The notes under the pieces were generated by a model. The model was given only the letters and a program-made list of their open reading frames with translations. It had not been told where the DNA came from and did no database searches. Source: Coriolopsis trogii (Eukaryota; Basidiomycota; Agaricomycetes; Polyporales; Polyporaceae). From it: a stretch of 64,000 bases of DNA. Shown in pieces: positions 47,018-57,072 of this stretch; position 1 is the first letter of the stretch; every line of letters begins with the position of its first letter. The stretch is taken from contig JAHYIO010000037.1 in the NCBI GenBank assembly GCA_020543525.1, positions 310,001-374,000 on the forward strand. Reading direction: 5' to 3'. Position numbers and translations under genes: made by a program.

Positions 47018-47206
47018 GATCCCCCGACGACACAAGCCGGTAGTGCAGTGGCAAGGTCATCGCGCCCCCGAGTTGCAAGCAGAGCTCGGGGGACAAGGGC
47101 GGCAAAAATTAGATAACCAATAATGGAGGCGGTGCCTCCATAATAGTGGTTAAACTATTAAGAACAGATACTACACTTGATCTAAGCCAAAAGGCCAGAG
47201 TGGTAA
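47018..47206 (-). ncRNA. U2 spliceosomal snRNA
   Basis: Minus-strand sequence near the 5' end reads GGCCTTTTGGCTTAGATCAA and then GTGTAGTATCTGTTCTT, the almost invariant 5' part of U2, including the branch-site-pairing GUAGUA (47161-47174 on the plus strand). Stem-loop IIa is AATAGT...ACTATT and IIb is ATGGAGG...CCTCCAT. The Sm site AATTTTTG lies at 47103-47110, stem-loop III (CCCCCGAG...CTCGGGGG) at 47065-47092, and the stem-loop IV loop ACTGCACTACC, close to the U2B''-binding loop, at 47039-47049. About 189 nt, matching the usual 187-189. The 5' end was placed by alignment with the human U2 sequence from memory and may be off by a few bases. Confidence 0.95.
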
Positions 47207-47230
47207 GGAATCAACATGTCCGCGGACGGA

Positions 47231-47237
47231 TTATATA
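47231..47237 (-). promoter_or_regulatory. TATA box of the U2 snRNA gene
   Basis: TATATAA on the minus strand, ending 25 nt upstream of the inferred U2 5' end, the right spacing for a transcription start-defining element. Confidence 0.65.
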
Positions 47238-47719
47238 CCGGTCTGGGCGCTTTCTGAGCGCACGGACCATGTTTGGAAGTATTTGTTTCCCCCATGTCAC
47301 GTGTGTGCATGCATTGATCTCGCGGGTTACTTGCGAAGTTTTGCAGTGTGCGGATAGTGCTTCCCTAAAAAAAAAAGCCCCAAGGTTGCTTGTATCTCTC
47401 GTTACGGGATCGTAGAGGGTAAGCAGGTTGAGGTGTCTTGATGGTGTCAACGGTCGGCATAGCCTTTCGCACTGAGTTGGGCAGAGTACCGCAGTATTTA
47501 CCTACGAGCTGTCACAGCACAGTGAAGCCTTGTGAAGTAAGGGTACTCATCGTCGGCCCATATTTCTGTCCAGACAGAGGAGGTCGATATCGTTTCCCAA
47601 TGCGGTAGGCAGCAGCTTCGAATCCTAACAAGCACAAACAACTACCTCCGTTCGTCCGCGCGCTAAGCTGGTGTGCAGTTCCCAAGCACGAGCCTCGCAA
47701 CCTTCCCTAGTTTTGCACC
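47238..47719. promoter_or_regulatory. Divergent upstream region, U2 snRNA / NDUFA1
   Basis: 482 bp. It includes an A10 run at 47368-47377. No protein gene seen. It serves the U2 gene on the left and the complex I gene on the right. Confidence 0.5.
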
Positions 47720-48167
47720 ATGCCGGTCCCATGGGAGGCCCTCATTCCGTTTGGTATGTATTATACACCTGATTGAGAATGTCATGACCAATCTCAACAC
47801 ACGCATCTAACTAGGACTTGTCACCGTCATGTTCGGTGCCGCGGGCACTCTGTTGAACACCTCTAAGAGACTTCAGAACCAAGGGAAGGTACGTATCTCG
47901 TGCATGTGTTGGCTTACGCATCACACTGATTGGGCTCTGCTGTTTCAAACTTCAGCCCGTTCGTCACAACCTGGACGCGTGGGATGAGATGATGATGGAC
48001 CGGGACAAGCGATTGACGGGTCACAAACGAGGGCAGCAGGTACGTTTGTATCTCTACCACGTCATTGCGTGCACCGCGTGGATAAGGCCTCCTTTTCTCA
48101 GATGGAACCGTATGCGCCGGAGGAATTCGAGACAAACAGCGTTTGGTATACCGAGAAGACATCATGA
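47720..48167 (+). CDS. NDUFA1: Complex I accessory subunit NDUFA1-like (MWFE/9.5 kDa)
   Basis: A single-span subunit of mitochondrial NADH:ubiquinone oxidoreductase. Four exons give about 85 residues. Exon 1 reads MPVPWEALIPFG, exon 2 LVTVMFGAAGTLLNTSKRLQ and NQGK, exon 3 VRHNLDAWDEMMMDRDKRLT with HKRGQQ, and the last exon MEPYAPEEFETNSVWYTEKT. The N-terminal hydrophobic helix without a cleavable presequence and the following NLDxWDxMMMxRDxRLTG block are characteristic. The stop codon is only 69 bp from the convergent lipoate ligase gene. Confidence 0.9.
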
Positions 48168-48236
48168 CGTAGGAGCGTCCATTGCGCGTACCATCTCTGT
48201 CGAAGCAATAGATTCTGGCCTCTGCCCTATTCTCGG

Positions 48237-49728
48237 TCACGAGTCGTCCAGACTATCCATCTCTGTCCGCAACCACGTCCACACCGCTGCAACACGTTCG
48301 TCTCTCTCTGCTAGACGATGAACTCGGCCGTCCACGAAGCCGTATCGTTGATCTGCCAGTTCAAGCCCCAAGCGGTCCAATTGCTCCCTCACCGTCCCCT
48401 CGACACCTTCTGAGCATGTCATAGAGCAAGACAGGATTGTTCCGTGTTTTGAGTGTAGCTCAGCCGACTGTTGGATAATTCGACCCTCCAAAGTATGCCG
48501 TGAATTTACAAAGTCACTCACCACTGTGCCCCAAGGGAATGCGTGCTGGATCTGATACGTGAACTCTGGTGTCTGTCCGTAAGTCCAATCCCAAGTCTGT
48601 GCACCTGTCAATCAGCGACGGCAACGCGGGCTAGTGCCACACTGACCTTCAACTCGTCCATACCGCGATTGATGTAGTCTACACCGTGCATGTCCTCATG
48701 GTTCACATTATGCGTCTGTCATACTCGCCACTGTCACTAGAGTAACGGTGATTCAGAGTATCAAGCATACCTCTTCGCGCACGCCATACTCCATTCGGAA
48801 AGCGTCTACAACGGCTTGCACGAACGCTTCGTGCCGAGCCTCTGCGTAGTGTTGCTGCAGATTGCACACTGGAGACCGAACCGAAGCGACACCCCGCGTT
48901 TCCATCGTGTCCTGGATCACTATCACTCAGTGAAGGCTTCGCGAGGCACGCTCAGAAGACCACGGTCGGAGGGCCTACGCACCTTTCCCGACCGTAGCAG
49001 CTCTCCGAGCGTGTCCAGTCGTGTCGAGATCAGCATCGTACCGTGATGATACGCCCTGTCCTTCACGATCTTGTACGCAGAGCCTGACACGTGTAGCGCG
49101 AGGCAACGTCAGCAACGCGACATGAGTGAACGAACGGGGCACATATCTTGTCCTTCCCAACACAAATGTCGTTCCGGTCGTTTACATTCGCATCGATACC
49201 CAGTGACCGCACGGCCTTTAGCACGACTTGCGCAGTGGCATGTCTGTCAAAAGACGCTCTCGGGAGGTGTATCGAGAAGTTGGTGTTCCCCAGGTCCTAG
49301 TCCCAGGTGAAGCACAGGTATACACGCCGAGTGAGGAGATACGTACATGGTAGACCGTCCCCCCTCCGCTATGCCTTCGAATGAACGGTATGCGTGCACG
49401 GCGTGCCGCGCGAATGTTCACCTCCTTCCATGGATTCTGGTTGCGCCCGATGACGACACACGGGTCATCGCGATAGAGCAGAAGTAGTGGCTTCTCTGGC
49501 GACTTGTGACGGAACAACCTGGACATTCACGGTGCAGTTGAGCTCATCCTTGGTCAGAGCATGCGAAGACGCGTACCAATCCTCAAGGCTCAGGTTGAAG
49601 TATGGGTCCGTGGAATTTGACACATATATTGAATGTCTCGGCGAGTGTGCAGACTGCGTGGCTAATGTGCGTCCGCACATTGGACGCAGAAGACGCAGAG
49701 AAGACACATACATCATGCGTCTGAACAT
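48237..49728 (-). CDS. Mitochondrial lipoate-protein ligase / lipoyltransferase
   Basis: Attaches lipoyl groups to 2-oxoacid dehydrogenase and glycine cleavage subunits. The ATG at 49728 begins MFRRMMYVSSLRLLRPMCGR, a presequence-like stretch; YVSNSTDPYFNLSLEDW and LFRHKSPEKPLLLLYRDDP follow. The active-site region is complete: VVIGRNQNPWKEVN, FIRRHSGGGTVYHD, LGNTNFSIHLPRESFD, NDRNDICVGKDK and VSGSAYKIVKDRAYHHGTML. The C-terminal part has TWDWTYGQTPEFTYQI. The lysine in the GKDKVSGSAY region is the conserved catalytic one. About six exons. The choice between ligase and octanoyl/lipoyl transferase (yeast Lip3/Aim22) cannot be made here. Confidence 0.92.
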
Positions 49729-49970
49729 TCAGACGTATACAATCGCAACTGAGAGATAAAGAGGAGGCAAGCACAGAGGTAAGGTGAGGTAGCAGCGGAC
49801 AGTGCAGAGAAGCGCGCAAGTCCGCGCGACGCGTCTCCAGAACGCGCACAGGTGACTTGAGTCGAGTACGGGCACACACGATTCACGTCGAAAACATACA
49901 CAGCATTGCAAACGATAGCAGTTGCAGAGATGCCAACCAACATACAATATGTACAATCCGAGCAAACCTC

Positions 49971-51884
49971 CTACCGCCTCTGCCGTTTGTTCGACCCACC
50001 GGCAGTGTCCACTGAAGAAACTGACATGGATCGTCGGCCCTGTTCCCAAATCCATGTTAGTGACGGATACGAGAGCGTTCATTAGATTGATCTCACCTGC
50101 TTCCTACTCCTTACACTCCGGGCACTCATCACACTCTGCGCTCTGCCGTCCATATCACCCTCACCATCCGCACCCTCATCAACATCCATAGGTGTTCCGG
50201 CTGTCTCACCGTCCCCTTCCGCACTTTCCCCTCGCAAGGTTGCTATACGTGCCTTCGTTGTTCTAATGTCCTGGTCGTGCTTGTCCACGGCTTTCTTGAT
50301 TTCGACCAGTTGCTGGGCGGCCTCGATCAATTGAGCGAACTTGGCCAGGTTATCACGGGTAGGCATGACAAGCCGAGTGTGCGAGATGCCTAATTCGCCA
50401 AGCAACTGCGAGACGCGCGGGGCGACGGCTGCCTTGGGTTGTGCTAGCTTGTAGCTCCGCAAATGTACGGGCACATGGGCCGCCTTTGTAGAAGATCCTG
50501 GGGTTTGCTCAACCTCCGTCCTCACGATGCAATGCAAAGCGTCTGAAATTCATGTCAGGAGTGCACCGCTGAGTTACGCATCAACTGTCACATACCGTAC
50601 GCAGCCGACTTCGCTGCTGTCTTCTTGGGTTGTGGCTGAGGAAGGGCGATAACATTGGACGCTGAAGGTGTGACGGGTGTTTGCGGTTCGACACTGCTCG
50701 CGATGCCTCTCTTCTTCTTCTTGGTCTCGATGGTGGTACCGGCGAGACCATCCTCGTCCACTTGAATATCCGGTAGGCCAGCCTCGATGCCTGACAATGT
50801 TCGTAACAGCTCTTCACGGTCCTTCTTGAATCGCCGTTCATTCTCCTTGAGCTTCTCCAACTCGAGGTAGAGAGCATCTTCCTCCGCGATCTGCTCCGGA
50901 GTGCGGTTCTCCAAGCTGCTCACGTATGCTTTGCGCTTGACCTCGCGTTCTGGAGAGAATGGTTAGACATCATCAATCAACACAGTCGGAGAGAGACGCA
51001 TGCGAACCTTTGTCAAATGTAAGACTATTAATCACAGCGTTCTTGCTCGCATCGTCCCCTATCCAAGGACGGTCCTTGACCAGTCTGCGACATACACCAA
51101 AATACCGCTCTTTCAGGTCCTGTCGCATGAAGACAATCAATATGCCGCAGCGAAGGGTGATGTGACAAGCCCACCTCCAATGTTCTTGTCGGTCCTTTGG
51201 GGAAGTCATAGCGATCATGAACCACAAAGAACCGACCATCGTAATCTCGCACAAGGCTGAATAGGTAGTCAGTCTCCTCCTTTGTCCAAAATGGATCTGA
51301 CATGTACGGCTTCAGTGTTATGTGATGGGCCATGTTTGCCTATACCATGAAATACGCACCTTCAAGGAGTCTCGTATACTCTTCTTGGGTATACACATAC
51401 TGGGGTCCCTGGACATTATACTTGGCGAATGGATAGTCTAGCAGAGTCAAGTTGAGACAAGACATCTTCATGATGACAGATAGACTCGGCCACAGCTTAC
51501 CGACTTCTGGGTCTGTACTTGCTTTCACCCAATGTGACAACCTGAGTTCATCCGAGCGCGCACTGTTCTTGAAAGGACGCCATTCCCTGATGGACGTGAG
51601 CATTCATACTGCTCGTCAATGCCCTCGGAGTTAACTTTACTCTGTACATACCATTTCACTCTACCACCCCCTCCAAAGTTGGGCTTCTGCTTGAGACGCG
51701 GCTTCTGAAATTGTGCAGCAATAGTCGGCGCGCCAGGTCCAATGAGGGCGTAGAGTTCCCTAGGGATTCCTTCCGGCTTTCGCGCACGTTCTGCACCTTG
51801 AGATTTCTTCCCGGACGAGCTCCCAACGGCGGGCGGGTCAGGGATAGCGAGGATGCTCCGGACGTCAGCGGCACTGGCAGCCAT
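49971..51884 (-). CDS. SWC4: SWR1/NuA4 complex subunit Swc4 (DMAP1 homologue)
   Basis: A shared subunit of the SWR1 (H2A.Z exchange) and NuA4 (histone acetylation) complexes. The ATG at 51884 starts MAASAADVRSILAIPDPP. Later exons carry GIPRELYALIGPGAPTIAAQ, WRPFKNSARSDELRLSHWVK, PFAKYNVQGPQYVYTQEEYT and the SANT-like domain DPFWTKEETDYLFSLVRDYD plus RFFVVHDRYDFP. A coiled coil follows (EEDALYLELEKLKENERRFK), then VPVHLRSYKLAQPKAAVAPR and a DMAP1-like helix (VMPTRDNLAKFAQLIEAAQQ). The frame would stop at 50082, but a perfect donor (CAG/GTGAGA) and an intron at 50096-50040 lead to a last exon with SMSVSSVDTAGGSNKRQRR, a more typical C-terminus, ending at 49971. Confidence 0.92.
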
Positions 51885-52018
51885 AGCGAAGGCAAGTGAG
51901 GGTATCTAGTTAAGCTTGTTAGACGCCCAATGTAGCAGCCACAGGCAATTGGCGCAGACTCGCCTAGACTCGCGCGCGAGCGTGACGCATGCCTGACTTG
52001 TATAACTCGCGATCCACG

Positions 52019-52671
52019 ATGATGTCGACGCGGTTTCTCCGCCCAGCTTGCAATGTCTTCAGACAGTCTACGCGTTCGACACTCTTCTTGCGCTCTCTAC
52101 ATGCATCACGCGTCAGACACTTTCCCGCCAAAGACGGTGGCCTGAGCAACATCCTCTCTGGTGGCGAGGCACTACCAGTACAAGTCAAGACGATCACACC
52201 CGATGGCATACAGCTGGTCGACGGGCTTGTCCTCCCTTCGGCGTGTATATTTCTGGACGGAAGAGTCTTCCTTTGGAATGTCCCCGCAAAAACGTGGGAT
52301 GGCTGGAAGCCAGAGCACTTCGAGATCTTTGAGACGGTGGTCCCCAAACCCGGTCAGTCCTGCGCTACGTGACGGCAACATAACGCAGTGTGCGAATCAG
52401 TGCGCTCTACAGAAATCCTCCTACTCGGAACAGGAGAAAGAGTGGAGATGGTGCCGCCGGCCCTGCGGCAATACTTGAACAAAGCTGGCATCCAGCTTGA
52501 TGTCATGAACACAGTATGTCCTGACACTTCATCCAGTTCGTAAGAAATCTTATGTGGGCGCAGAGGAACGCATGCTCAACGTACAACCTCCTTGCTGAGG
52601 AAGGGCGACAAGTCGCTGCCGCTCTCCTTCCTCTCAGGCCACGGCAATGGCAAGGCGCGCCTCCATCGTAA
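52019..52671 (+). CDS. NDUFAF3: Complex I assembly factor NDUFAF3-like (DUF498/Mth938 domain)
   Basis: Needed for early assembly of the mitochondrial complex I arm. The ATG at 52019 gives MMSTRFLRPACNVFRQSTRS, a basic, Ser-rich mitochondrial presequence; an in-frame ATG at 51989 would add ten residues including an Asp and is less likely. The domain reads VQVKTITPDGIQLVDGLVLP, FLDGRVFLWNVPAKTWDGWK, EILLLGTGERVEMVPPALRQ, KAGIQLDVMNT and RNACSTYNLLAEEGRQVAAA, the usual DUF498 order. Three exons, about 180 residues. It diverges from SWC4 across 134 bp. Confidence 0.9.
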
Positions 52672-52794
52672 TCGCTTCACCTCTCATAATTGAGTATCTG
52701 TAGTGTACATACAAGCAGTAGCAGTGATCACCCATCAATACATCCACTCTTCAATGAGCGTGCATGTGCGAAAGCTGCACACGCTAGGGCGGAT

Positions 52795-53410
52795 CTACTC
52801 ATCAGCTTTCCTCTTCCCTTTGCGCGCGGCGGATAGAGCTGCATCTTCTTCCTCGTCGGCAGTAATGGAAGGCATCGAGACCTTCACGGGTTGGAGTCCG
52901 CCTGCAAGTGATCGACAACACATGCATTTCGCACAAGATGAAGCCGTGAATTGTATGTGGCGGGACATGGACAGAGCGAAGAGGTCTCATCGAGCCACTC
53001 ACCATTAGGATCTTTGAACTGGATGAACACCGCCTCCCAATTGGACAGAACACTCTTCAGCTGAGAACTCCTGTCCAAGGTTTCATATCGCCCTGTTGGA
53101 CTCTTCTTCTCCTTCACGAACTTTGCGAGCTCGAAATCGTCTACACTCGACACCTTTGGCACCTCCCATTCGGACGCATCTTCGTCCATGGCAAACTCAG
53201 CGTGCGCGTTTGGCGCGTGGAGCACACTGGACTGGAGCGCGTCGAGTGCTTCAGTCTTCATATCGTTGACTGTAGACGTGCTCGGACTCGTGATGAGCAC
53301 AGTAAGTTTGTGCGTCTTGAGCAGTAAGATGAAGACTTTTGGTTGCACCCTCGGAGGCTGCAGCAACTGTTAATGTCCACGTCTATCAGCAAAGTAGAAA
53401 AGCTCACCAT
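52795..53410 (-). CDS. Small protein of unknown function with a start codon in its own exon
   Basis: About 155 residues. The frame opens LLQPPRVQPKVFILLLKTHK and LTVLITSPSTSTV with no ATG in front; the only fitting start is the ATG at 53410, directly followed by a donor (ATG/GTGAGC), so exon 1 codes for Met alone. The N-terminus resembles a ubiquitin-like or DUF-type beta strand pair (VFILLLKTHKLTVLI). The middle is acidic (EFAMDEDASEWEVPKVSSVD), then LSNWEAVFIQFKDPNG. The end is Lys/Arg-rich (SAARKGKRKADE), possibly a nuclear signal. I do not recognise the family. It diverges from NDUFA8. Confidence 0.7.
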
Positions 53411-53603
53411 CGTCGTGGTTGATCTACTTCTTTCACGCGGTCAACGTGAACAATGCGCAAGGAGCGATTGGAGGTGGACGCGAGAGTGGCACGCGTGCGC
53501 AGACGCCCGAGCTTTGCCGCCTCGTGAGATTCAGAAGCGCCAGCGAGAGCGTCCGTCACTCCGGCGGTTACCGTGTCGTTCGTCTCCCCCATCCAGCGCC
53601 GCC

Positions 53604-54471
53604 ATGAACAGATATCTCGACCCGGCCGACTCCTCAAAGCCCTACAAGGACCCGACACCGCTCCCTGAGGATGTTCCAAAAGTCAAGGAGCTCGGTGTCA
53701 CCAGCGCCCCGCTAAAGAGCGCGGCATTCTTCCTCGGGGCGTACTGCAAAGATTACAATGGTGTGTCCTGTCTTCGTGTCATCCATCGGGAATGTTGGCC
53801 CTATTGCGAGGTTGGCATTGCGGGCGAAAGTGTGGTTTTCTTAGGGGACAAGGAGCTGACAACCTGCCTGTCCGGGCATACAGAGGACTTCATGCTTTGC
53901 AAGGCGGAGAACCGGGATCCAGCACATTGTCTCAAGGAGGGACGTCGAGTGACGCGCTGTGCGCAGGACCTGTGCGTATTCCCAAAATCGCTGTATGCTC
54001 CTCACACTCACGGTGGACGACGGGGTCCCGTGCTGTCTGTTCTCTCCTTCTCATCTGTGAAACAGAATCACCAAGCTGCGCGAGAATTGCCTGGCTGAGT
54101 TCGAGAAGCATTGGAACTGCTTGGAATACAACAACCAGGCAAGTCTTTTCCCGCATATCACCTTCGTTGTCACCTCTGTCGTGTAACATGCCTTCGCATT
54201 TGCTGACGATCGTCCCGCGTACCTCTTTTGCCGTTCGGCCGCGTGCGAACAGGAATACTACCACTGCCGGAAGGACGAACGGGTGCTGAACAAGTGCGTC
54301 TTCGAGAAGTTGGTGAGGAGAATGCCTTCTAGTATGCCGTGTGCTCTCGGTGCCTACACTTATATTCGTCTCGCTGTGTAGGGTCTCGTTAAGACCATCC
54401 CTGGGACTCCGGAAGGGAAGACACCCATCCATGAGGTCAAGAACCCTGTATACACCGGCGTGCAGAAGTAG
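53604..54471 (+). CDS. NDUFA8: Complex I subunit NDUFA8-like (twin CX9C protein)
   Basis: An intermembrane-space accessory subunit of complex I, imported by the Mia40 pathway. The ATG at 53604 starts MNRYLDPADSSKPYKDPTPL. The spliced protein has four CX9C motifs: CKDYNEDFMLC, CLKEGRRVTRC, CLAEFEKHWNC and CRKDERVLNKC, that is two complete CHCH pairs. The protein ends IPGTPEGKTPIHEVKNPVYT plus GVQK, about 155 residues. Exon 1 ends at 53760, intron 1 is 53761-53883, and intron 3 (54139-54252) has a GC donor (CAG/GCAAGT). Spacing of all Cys depends on these borders and fits exactly, which supports them. Confidence 0.94.
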
Positions 54472-54824
54472 ACTGTGCGCACAATATACAGCCGCTGTAT
54501 TGATCTCGTTCTGTGAGCTCCTCTTTTGCGTCGGAATGTCCAAGCGTGTCCAATTGCCCTAAGCGACAAACTCAAGCTCTACCTCGCGTATCGGCATACC
54601 GGCTTGCTGGATACCTTCGACATCTGTGACTACAAAGAGTATCATGGAACAGGTATTGCCACATTCAAGGATGATGGGTGAGCGCAGAGCACATTACGGG
54701 TAATATAAGGGAGCGAATGACGTCTGCCTGACTGTACATGAAGGTTGAGTGAAGCACTAGCATCTTCCCCCGACGGGGCATATTGGATGTATGGGGTCCA
54801 TTCAGCGACGAAATCTAAGGGTAT
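54472..54824. other. Convergent region with a short unexplained open island
   Basis: 353 bp between the 3' ends of NDUFA8 and VTC1. The part at 54560-54680 is open and protein-like on both strands (plus: DKLKLYLAYRHTGLLDTFDI; minus: ILFVVTDVEGIQQAGMPIRE). I cannot join either to a gene. Confidence 0.35.
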
Positions 54825-55453
54825 TCAGGGTGTTGAGCTTCCGCCATCCGTGAAGCGGAGGACGAAGTTTATGATGATAGCGACTGTACACAGGCATAAG
54901 CGGGCCCTCGGAGTGAACGGGAAACCCACTCACCAAGCAGTGCGATACAGAGTATAGTCTGCGGAACAGTCTCATGAGGATGTATGATGATTCCGAGGGG
55001 GTGTGATACTCACCGGCCCAACCCTGTCATCGTACGGTCCCCGACCACCACGCCGTATTGAATTTGCACGCCAGTGGAATGTGTAAAGTGCATAGACCAT
55101 CACGGCCATTGCTGGACCAAGTCATAGAGCATTGAGCGATCATCCTATATGTCACAAGACCAGTCGAGCAGAGCAATACTCACCGACAAAGGAGAACATG
55201 GCCGCGCTTATCCTTCCCACCTATTCGCGGCCGAGTACGATCGCTGCAGCTCTCGCAGAATGTCAAAAATAAGATTGTGACATACCTTGTCACCGAAATT
55301 AAGCAGTCCGACCGCAAGACCTCCGAGTACGACCGTAAAATGGAGCCATGAGAGGAAGGTACGTTCGTTAGCGAACGCGACCTTGGGCTCGACTTTGACA
55401 GGGAGGGCAATGCGTTTTGCAGCGGTGCGCTGGAGGAGGGGCTGGGTGGACAT
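54825..55453 (-). CDS. VTC1: Vacuolar transporter chaperone subunit 1 (DUF202 membrane protein)
   Basis: A membrane subunit of the VTC polyphosphate polymerase complex of the vacuole. The ATG at 55453 starts [20 protein letters not shown]; then [20 protein letters not shown] and [15 protein letters not shown] (first helix), [32 protein letters not shown] (second helix) and [13 protein letters not shown]. The last exons give TILCIALL and [19 protein letters not shown] (third helix), ending at 54825. The sequence is nearly the family consensus. At least four introns for about 125 residues. Confidence 0.95.
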
Positions 55454-55803
55454 GGCGGGGACAGGATGGGGGCACGATAGAGCGAGAAGACACGGCAGGA
55501 GAGGGGGATTGGGAGAATATTAGGCGTTCGGGTCTAGGTATACTGGGTCCAAAGATGGCAAGAGCACGAACGTGCTTGTCGTCACTGGCTGCCGGTGGCG
55601 GAACAGCCTAACAGGCTTCTCTTGCGTCACGGTCACGCTCTTCTTCCAGTTTCACGTGATACGTGTCACGCAGGTCGCGCCGGACTCTCCGCTTGAACTG
55701 GACACTGGACAGGCTTGTTGTTCTCTTCAGTGCTCCTCCTCCAGGTCTCTGCGGACTCGTCTTGCTGTCGTTGCCGTCCGTATTGCCCACTTTGTCTCTT
55801 GGG
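55454..55803. promoter_or_regulatory. Divergent promoter region, VTC1 / THOC7-like
   Basis: 350 bp between divergent ATGs. No extra gene supported. Confidence 0.5.
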
Positions 55804-57006
55804 ATGGACGGAGAAGACAGCTACGTCCCCCCGCCACTGTCAGTACAACAAGAAGGTACGCAGCGTTCCTCATGAGTATCGGCAGGCCATAACACGCACT
55901 TCATATTCCTACCAGACGCTATCATCCACACGCGCATCACAAATGACGAAAAGTCCCTCCGTCGTGTGACCAAGAAGTTTCACTCCTACGCATCCGTCGC
56001 ATATACCCCGGCCGTACCCCTCTCACCCTTGACACCCTCCTCCGTCGATGATGCACGCGAATCATTCCTCCTCGAGCTGGCCTCGTTTCAGTTATCGCTC
56101 AAGAAGAGTTCTATGGTATGTGAGGCGGAGGCGAGGCAAGTAGAGGAGTACCAACGGGAACGGGAACGAATATGTGAGTACCCCCGAACCCCAACAAAGC
56201 GTTGTTCTGAGGGGTCGTGTGAATAGCGAACGAGCACAGTCGCTTGAAAGAAGAGATCGAGGCACTCAAGTCGTCGCTAGAACAAGCACAGCTAGAGCGA
56301 AAGCAGAAGATCGAGTACGACGTGATCGCCGAGAAGGTCAACTCATTACCGAGCAGGGATGAACTAGAGCAGTGAGTCTGACCTGCCCCATCCACCCTCA
56401 TGCTGCTTACAATGCTCTCGCCCCCTACCCAGGTCAATCCAAGCCCTTGAGAATGACATGGCTGCGATTCGGGCCGAGCACGAGAATCAAAACCGCACCC
56501 TTCAGGCGCAGAAAACCGCCCTCGATGCTGTAATCGGGGACCTCAACCTGCTCCGACTCATGGGCAAACAGGACGCCACCGAAGATACCACACCTGCGCC
56601 GGATACACAACCCGGCGAAGAGGACGTGGAGATGGACGGTACAGCGAGCGTTCGTACCCGGGAAGAATCTGGGGAATTGAGGGAGTCTGCGGGCCCTTCA
56701 CGGCAGCCAACTGGGAGCACCAAGGCGGCGGACGATACCCATGATTCGGAGGACGATATTCCATTGGCCAAGGTCCTCAATGCGGGCGCTCGGAATTTCG
56801 TTCCAAAGTCGCGCACGAACACTCCTCTTACGTCGGCGGCGCGGGGAACTTCTGGGTCGAAGAACACGGAAGAGGATGACATCGAGATGGGGGAGATTGA
56901 GGATCTCAAGGACATGAGATTGAAGAGGAAGCCGAGGGAAGAAGAGTTGGAGGAGGGCGAGGCCAGTGATGAGAGCAGCGAGCTGTCAGAGCCCCCAGAC
57001 GATTGA
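55804..57006 (+). CDS. THO complex subunit 7-like protein
   Basis: Tho7/THOC7 is part of the THO/TREX complex coupling transcription to mRNA export. The ATG at 55804 starts MDGEDSYVPPPLSVQQE; the next exon reads DAIIHTRITNDEKSLRRVTK followed by KFHSYASVAYTP, the THOC7 N-terminal block (IxxRxxxDxRxLxxxxK). Coiled coils follow: LLELASFQLSLKKSSMVCEA, EVEEYQ-type heptads, LKEEIEALKSSLEQAQLERK and KIEYDVIAEKVNSLPSRDEL (EYDxLAxxIxxxPsR is typical). The C-terminal part is acidic and Ser-rich and ends ELSEPPDD, longer than human THOC7 (204). About 370 residues in at least four exons. It converges with tRNase Z 66 bp away. Confidence 0.85.
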
Positions 57007-57072
57007 GAGGTCAGCTTTTCACATATTGTACATTGTACATACGTCGCACGCTTCCTTGTATTGCTATCATAG

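Noticed and set aside
49729..50082. 117-codon minus-strand frame with hydrophobic residues
   Set aside because: It spans the last intron and exon of SWC4 in another frame and has no family resemblance.
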